Shown here: positions 62,901 through 64,000 of the stretch, piece by piece
How positions within the stretch are numbered: position 1 is the first letter of the stretch
Layout of the letters: the number at the start of each line of letters is the position of its first letter
Assembly: GCF_003337565.1 (NCBI RefSeq)
Contig: NZ_QPJL01000008.1
Span: forward strand, 1-64,000
Source of the DNA: Paracoccus lutimaris
GTDB taxonomy: Bacteria; Pseudomonadota; Alphaproteobacteria; Rhodobacterales; Rhodobacteraceae
Reading direction: 5' to 3'
Length of the DNA stretch: 64,000 nucleotides
The notes under the pieces: model-generated
Told to the model about the DNA's origin: nothing
The model's database searches: none
The model's input: only the letters and a program-made list of their open reading frames with translations
Translations under genes and position numbers: made by a program

Positions 62901-63730
62901 GCGGCAATATCCGCCAGCGACATGTTCCTGGCGGCGGTCTCGCCGGGCAGCTGCAGCCGCAGCACCACGACATCGGCTGTCACCTGGGGGGCCGTGACAT
63001 CGATCAGGACGTTGACCTTGACCCCGTCGAACGAGATGCCTTCAAGTGAAAACAGCGGCTTGCGTGTTCCCGAGGCATCGCCGGCCCCCTCGACCGCCAC
63101 GCCCAGACTCATCGGGAAGCCTGCCTCGGTCAGCACCGGCGCCACGCCACCCGCGCCCATCTTCAGGACCGGCACCAGTCCCCAGGCCTCGATGGTCACG
63201 ACCGGATCCGAGGACGGCACATTGAACTGCCCAAGGATGCCGATGCCGAACACCTGATCGCCACCGCTTTCGTAATTGACGATATAAAGCCCGCGCGCGG
63301 CCTTGGGGTCCGGGGTGATCAGCGGATACCAGGTGCCCAGAAGCGCCGGATCCTTGACCGGCAGCCCCATGGCCTGACCTGCTGCCGAACCCAGAAGCTC
63401 GGTCATCAGCCCGGCGATCTGGCCCGGGTTCTGGCGTAGCGCCGTCCTGAGATTGCCGATCGGGTCGCCGAACCACGCGGCGTTCAGGCAAGCGCTGTCC
63501 GCCTCGGCGCCCGGCTCGAGCACACCGATCAGCTGGCCAAGGCTGGCCAATGCCGGGTCAAGCCCGGTAAAGCAGACGCTGTCGGCCGGGGTGCCGCGCA
63601 ACATGGCCGCGTTGCGGGGGGCGGGCAGCATCGTCGGCTGCGGGCGGCGCAGCTTGCCGCGCCGAGAGGTCTGCCGGCGGCGGCGCGGGGGGATATAGCC
63701 CAGGCGCAGGCGGGGATCGTCGTCGTCCAT
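53996..63730 (-). CDS. Giant beta-rich protein with DUF6603-like region (3,244 residues)
   Basis: A 3,244-residue protein starting MDDDDPRLRLGYIPP; the ATG at 63730 has AGAGG about seven bases upstream, and a GTG one codon earlier is possible. Residues about 1-2100 are long alternating beta-strand and helix blocks with no recognised family, including repeats of an LxLGxxITIGFNP style. Residues about 2150-2585 match DUF6603 as I know it: LGGYHPAFKKPSFYPDVPRL, YFALVPTAIMAGGYLKVLF, PFYYEVDIGVSIGVGFRC and GPPTHGKAHVNWY. The last 650 residues include Pro/Ala-rich linkers. No signal peptide or clear membrane helix is seen. Function is unknown; scaffold or lipid-binding roles are speculation. Confidence 0.75.
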   Translation of the reverse strand: MDDDDPRLRLGYIPPRRRRQTSRRGKLRRPQPTMLPAPRNAAMLRGTPADSVCFTGLDPALASLGQLIGVLEPGAEADSACLNAAWFGDPIGNLRTALRQNPGQIAGLMTELLGSAAGQAMGLPVKDPALLGTWYPLITPDPKAARGLYIVNYESGGDQVFGIGILGQFNVPSSDPVVTIEAWGLVPVLKMGAGGVAPVLTEAGFPMSLGVAVEGAGDASGTRKPLFSLEGISFDGVKVNVLIDVTAPQVTADVVVLRLQLPGETAARNMSLADIAALSSLQIQNTIAALFVGALSQISAGAADEARYLLPILGINGTVPGQKTTLPELDWGQLLDIAIKGTGDVAQPFKDWFGALTASPDLLGTWLTAIGGAMGADAPKASGSGSRASPLAVQLTQISGIGALSFTMGSTVAQDGTRQIYPGLQFLADPKALGSSDAVLRLTAQAELAEFSIGPAAFSFGAPSSLDFSLGVALTNKDLSKPLVSAEGYGAGAIRAGVALSAATWPLPQMQLLDLVTPDGSHDNVNLLSPSELAREAEKVLPGLILSQLKKMLGIGTADAIPFADGLAALIGVTAPEVEGGTWPADLAPPFSATRIAGSIFQPVDAIGSYYRDILTSSETINGRKAFSYIVEEVAGLLQQAQSGKVSVTVTGEGTPQNPWSAALTLDQTTLPAHLTAFTAPATQTGQPVTQLVIGMTLAPQLTLAGTKIEPGVTFDLVCVDLPDAGSSAALKGVWAPLIAAGLRLPDGFSSPEMGGAVFSIGPSEATGSFSRDDGLSLQLVVSDPVLTIDGQTIKLGETLNLADPAALQALVENEIASFRQMIPGLLGVALLKTGTRPGMAVAGAMGLLPQIDKATGFPKGLAWPAIAPLQLDSFADPWPALRGQLGHALADDATAGAVLSLIGWSLDASQTAATLLPGSLAYDNPFQVALPGSVAALLIWSGQPGKSVGLSLGRDLAGSFAQGAAQIDALTRLRLDLLDFDLTSGKPVADSTVPGFSITSTLSCKGKPLVDAGAAGSLGSLSLGILVAADGAGTASITPIVTLTDVVLPGATTPSTLTFDQITAPDFMPRALSAVQTLLNQAVSTAAGAAAKSALFNDAYTFLSLLGLAQPRSGDSDPYGINPDGWQGLIADPEGFVTAGFETLLVDPATRSRFATLIGDLLGITLPTVNPAILEVLSALGILGAGDLGYPLRLDRLVALVRNPVQELVARLTGLLSDPPALSQLSSRLAAVTTPIAAGPFVMTVAGGNKISFAIAPELAPVLAGILKPQGSVTLNLATPSLSVDLGGRIVQLGLGPEITIGFNPAAQGPVSEATLAATAPEFSFGIGFGDGTRPAPDPLILYAALAANAPPLPDLQAQLARIVPAYALSTLATLVLEGQVLAKSPLAQQVFAGLGLAENIGGVWRMPSLLGLAQNPKGWLLSNGILGENGQFDVAGFARWLSGLPKVDGPAGLSVVPQADGVGIAGLPYGFAISLTGKGDTATLALGSQKITIADGSAALEDLMIGVQLGANAAPGIVGALRIEATPGGIDPIFADIGYDNGFALTIGQGTPTGTGLIAAHDAAEAQLALQLLPFQGFGSLVEQTARQLPAKLIAEATPYLLDGLRNAGAKDFADALQTAGTELDVLALVKAISNVPQFTPENVETAALDWLRARLSDTGAPKTADAVKTLLALVLGDAVQTSNGLVTYQPSKDLPLIFDAGVAGTGDDAQIGLWVELDLPDLGRIRPRIGRTGIGIPRSGAITPQFSFGIDVTVAFEGDTGPQLALGLTDSSGGGLPGLALSFDPLGSASGAAASPLARQLLPEFFPAAKGDGRDLSARFEAWALQVLTEVVPRYVGAVLLNQDAVSGWLGAPLFGAAGGPSPADVLEGAKVLTKADGRYALAPISTFQNIEPLEFTANFLRALLAQELRVLSFGPDNKGELWIGPNSQDSSAYGLRVVAPGLKVPKLDFVTLQLGAADAAWIAAAGGPTGLKPGIGLYLPIPDVNGKPKPEFDRFELNFVNLGMDFTGAAGRPLVDFTRFQLGGVSPRAFVDLNLNGSAAPKVSFGVAAGLDDIAISVAPTSVVQGSGGNAVAQNLLGAGEDSGDAGKDNTSATNPAFTVFGAYAGKPFVQLTRAGAAANPIIIPVQRSFGPLNVVDVGFGWEQPDARLDLLFDGGLSLAGLEAEVQGLSVGIPVKSITDLGSYALSLEGLGISFRGGSVVIEGSLEKFDGPPISYEGALVVQAAGFGITALGAYSLLPITADADGPTAPSLFVFGALQAPLGGVPAFFVTGVAAGFGVNRSVTIPPVGQVQDFPLLPGKFGANTSLKDAMAKLAEVVRPELGQYWLAAGLTFSSFELIDGMALIFVQFGRRFELDLVGLASAPLPKGLSKGEALAYVELALKATVIPDQGFISVEAQLTPNSYVLAQPCKLTGGFAFMLWLKDITAADGTPISAGQFVITLGGYHPAFKKPSFYPDVPRLGLEWLIDVSVGKVSISGGTYFALVPTAIMAGGYLKVLFEAGPLRAWLNAAANFIIQWKPFYYEVDIGVSIGVGFRCKIGGVSITLSVSLGADLILEGPPTHGKAHVNWYIISFSIPIGEAQNATSPNLLDWSAFENGFLPAAASPAPAPAPAAAKLLATATNDTAANDTAPRQPLKLAVVTGRLGGSNAQDKDASWLLSAVPFSLRVDTVIPASEVTFAATKTVLAGQSIGIRPMGQQRISAPLNVSITGPSGAPVDLDARGVGLNAVTGGAPNAIWSTAALNNQRAPDGNDLVIPNSVMGLLLNAASYQLTGTIPAFALTNLKYDLAKNTLHLPLADAPQYGPAAATSQISAITRMKQTIMAAPTIANRNAAYATFRLANLDAPADPSLAVMASSADLVVQAPPVLAHPGIYQAPAPAPTRKTPRPAAVAAAPRPAATSERAAAAFAPRLVAVMRSHMLDAPANSAHPALTAQAQRIASHVAQVSSAHVAEAPVLPGHSALWLLDARQPCEMALTGPGQARVLCLDADGAMLADRIVPAQGDSLSLPPGTRNLLLHPATEEMDGIGWQLDTPLFQITPHLAVGAGCTLRTQNALHPPLRNRRAPHRAIEAEELLLLNRVTGADGALRRGWVQTVLPGSVVSVTVITDLDTDEAAARLQVSARRDAVPGLAATRMLQAAEITPRPGGSAARFDIAGTAEDGASLSLITQLTGGETGALLAVIGHVARPEAPAAAPATLLARTPGTDDPQGIAVALRPGNGGMPLAPDLIPGQTERRQQP

Positions 63731-64000
63731 CACATGACCTCTGGCGCGCGGCGGGGGCTGAGCAGGCTGGCATATCCCGACAGGCCGTGCCCATCGGGAT
63801 CGGTGATGCGGGGCCGCCCCAGCAAGGACACGGGCTGACCCAGCCCGTCATTGCCGAAGGCGAAGGGGATCCGGGGCAGAAAGTCGGTCAGCCGGCTGAG
63901 GCTGATCGTGGTCGGCCCGACCAGCTTCGCCGCGAGCGTCAGAAAGTCGTAGGTGCCGAAGACCGGCGCGCCGAACATCCACACCCGCGGCGTCTGCGAC
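63730..64000 (-). CDS. Truncated first gene of the giant operon (C-terminal part)
   Basis: The frame is open to the window edge, so this is only the last 89 or so residues of a longer gene. The C terminus has FGTYDFLTLAAKLVGPTT, FLPRIPFAFGNDGLGQPVSL and GLSGYASLLSPRRAPEVM. The stop overlaps the ATG of the giant gene by one base (TGATG), so the two are coupled. No family is recognised. The operon therefore begins outside the window. Confidence 0.7.
   Translation of the reverse strand, partial: SQTPRVWMFGAPVFGTYDFLTLAAKLVGPTTISLSRLTDFLPRIPFAFGNDGLGQPVSLLGRPRITDPDGHGLSGYASLLSPRRAPEVM

Noticed and set aside
38209..64000. Classical non-ribosomal peptide/polyketide cluster
   Set aside because: There is a single PKS module and no condensation domain, transporter or phosphopantetheinyl transferase; the bulk of the operon is non-enzymatic giant protein.

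Overview
The window is a high-GC chromosomal segment from an alphaproteobacterium, most likely a Rhodobacterales member close to Paracoccus. The family call rests on the overall codon style and on lineage-typical proteins I recognise by pattern (a DUF6478-like protein and a DUF6778-like lipoprotein). No taxonomic marker gene was compared, so the genus is an inference. Housekeeping genes (accD, folC, ilvD, map, zapE, cls, phhB, two tRNAs) alternate with accessory blocks.

Layout. 1-6.3 kb: a type III restriction-modification pair (Mod, Res) followed by two small convergent genes. 6.6-6.8 kb: tRNA-Ser(GCU) with a visible promoter and terminator. 7.2-14.2 kb: a divergent 'protease island'. On the minus strand is a trypsin-like protease fused to a DNA/RNA non-specific nuclease. 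On the plus strand, behind a good sigma70-like promoter, lie an M28 aminopeptidase, a small protein, an M43 metalloprotease carrying a long Lys-Asp tetrapeptide repeat, and an ATP-grasp ligase of the MvdD/graspetide type. The M28 and M43 proteins end in the same roughly 36-residue tail. 14.3-15.7 kb: a polytopic membrane protein. 15.9-19.3 kb: a three-gene phage-like cassette (small beta protein, triple Ig-like protein, SGNH-like protein) closed by a strong terminator. 19.4-33.5 kb: core genes (MFS transporter, lipoprotein, zapE, Hint-domain protein, folC, accD, cls, phhB, ilvD, DUF6478-like gene, GNAT, CinA-like, map). 33.6-34.8 kb: a GntR/LacI-type regulator and tRNA-Arg(CCU). A tyrosine-integrase remnant lies immediately downstream of that tRNA. 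35.2-38.0 kb: a LysR regulator divergent from a GMC oxidoreductase.

38.2-64.0 kb: one very large minus-strand operon that runs off the window. In transcription order it holds a truncated gene, a 3,244-residue beta-rich protein with a DUF6603-like region, proteins of 506, 318 and 1,340 residues without recognised function, a 499-residue Ig-like protein, a 2,327-residue FAAL-KS-AT-KR-ACP-TE polyketide synthase and an aspartyl/asparaginyl beta-hydroxylase. Nearly all joints are overlaps or near-overlaps of stop and start codons, so the genes look translationally coupled and probably act as one system.

The two best candidates for undescribed biology are this DUF6603/lipid-PKS operon and the protease/ATP-grasp island. 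In the second, the shared C-terminal tail and the Lys-Asp repeat are plausible substrates for side-chain ligation. Both functional proposals are inferences; the gene content, coupling, repeat and shared tail are read directly from the sequence.
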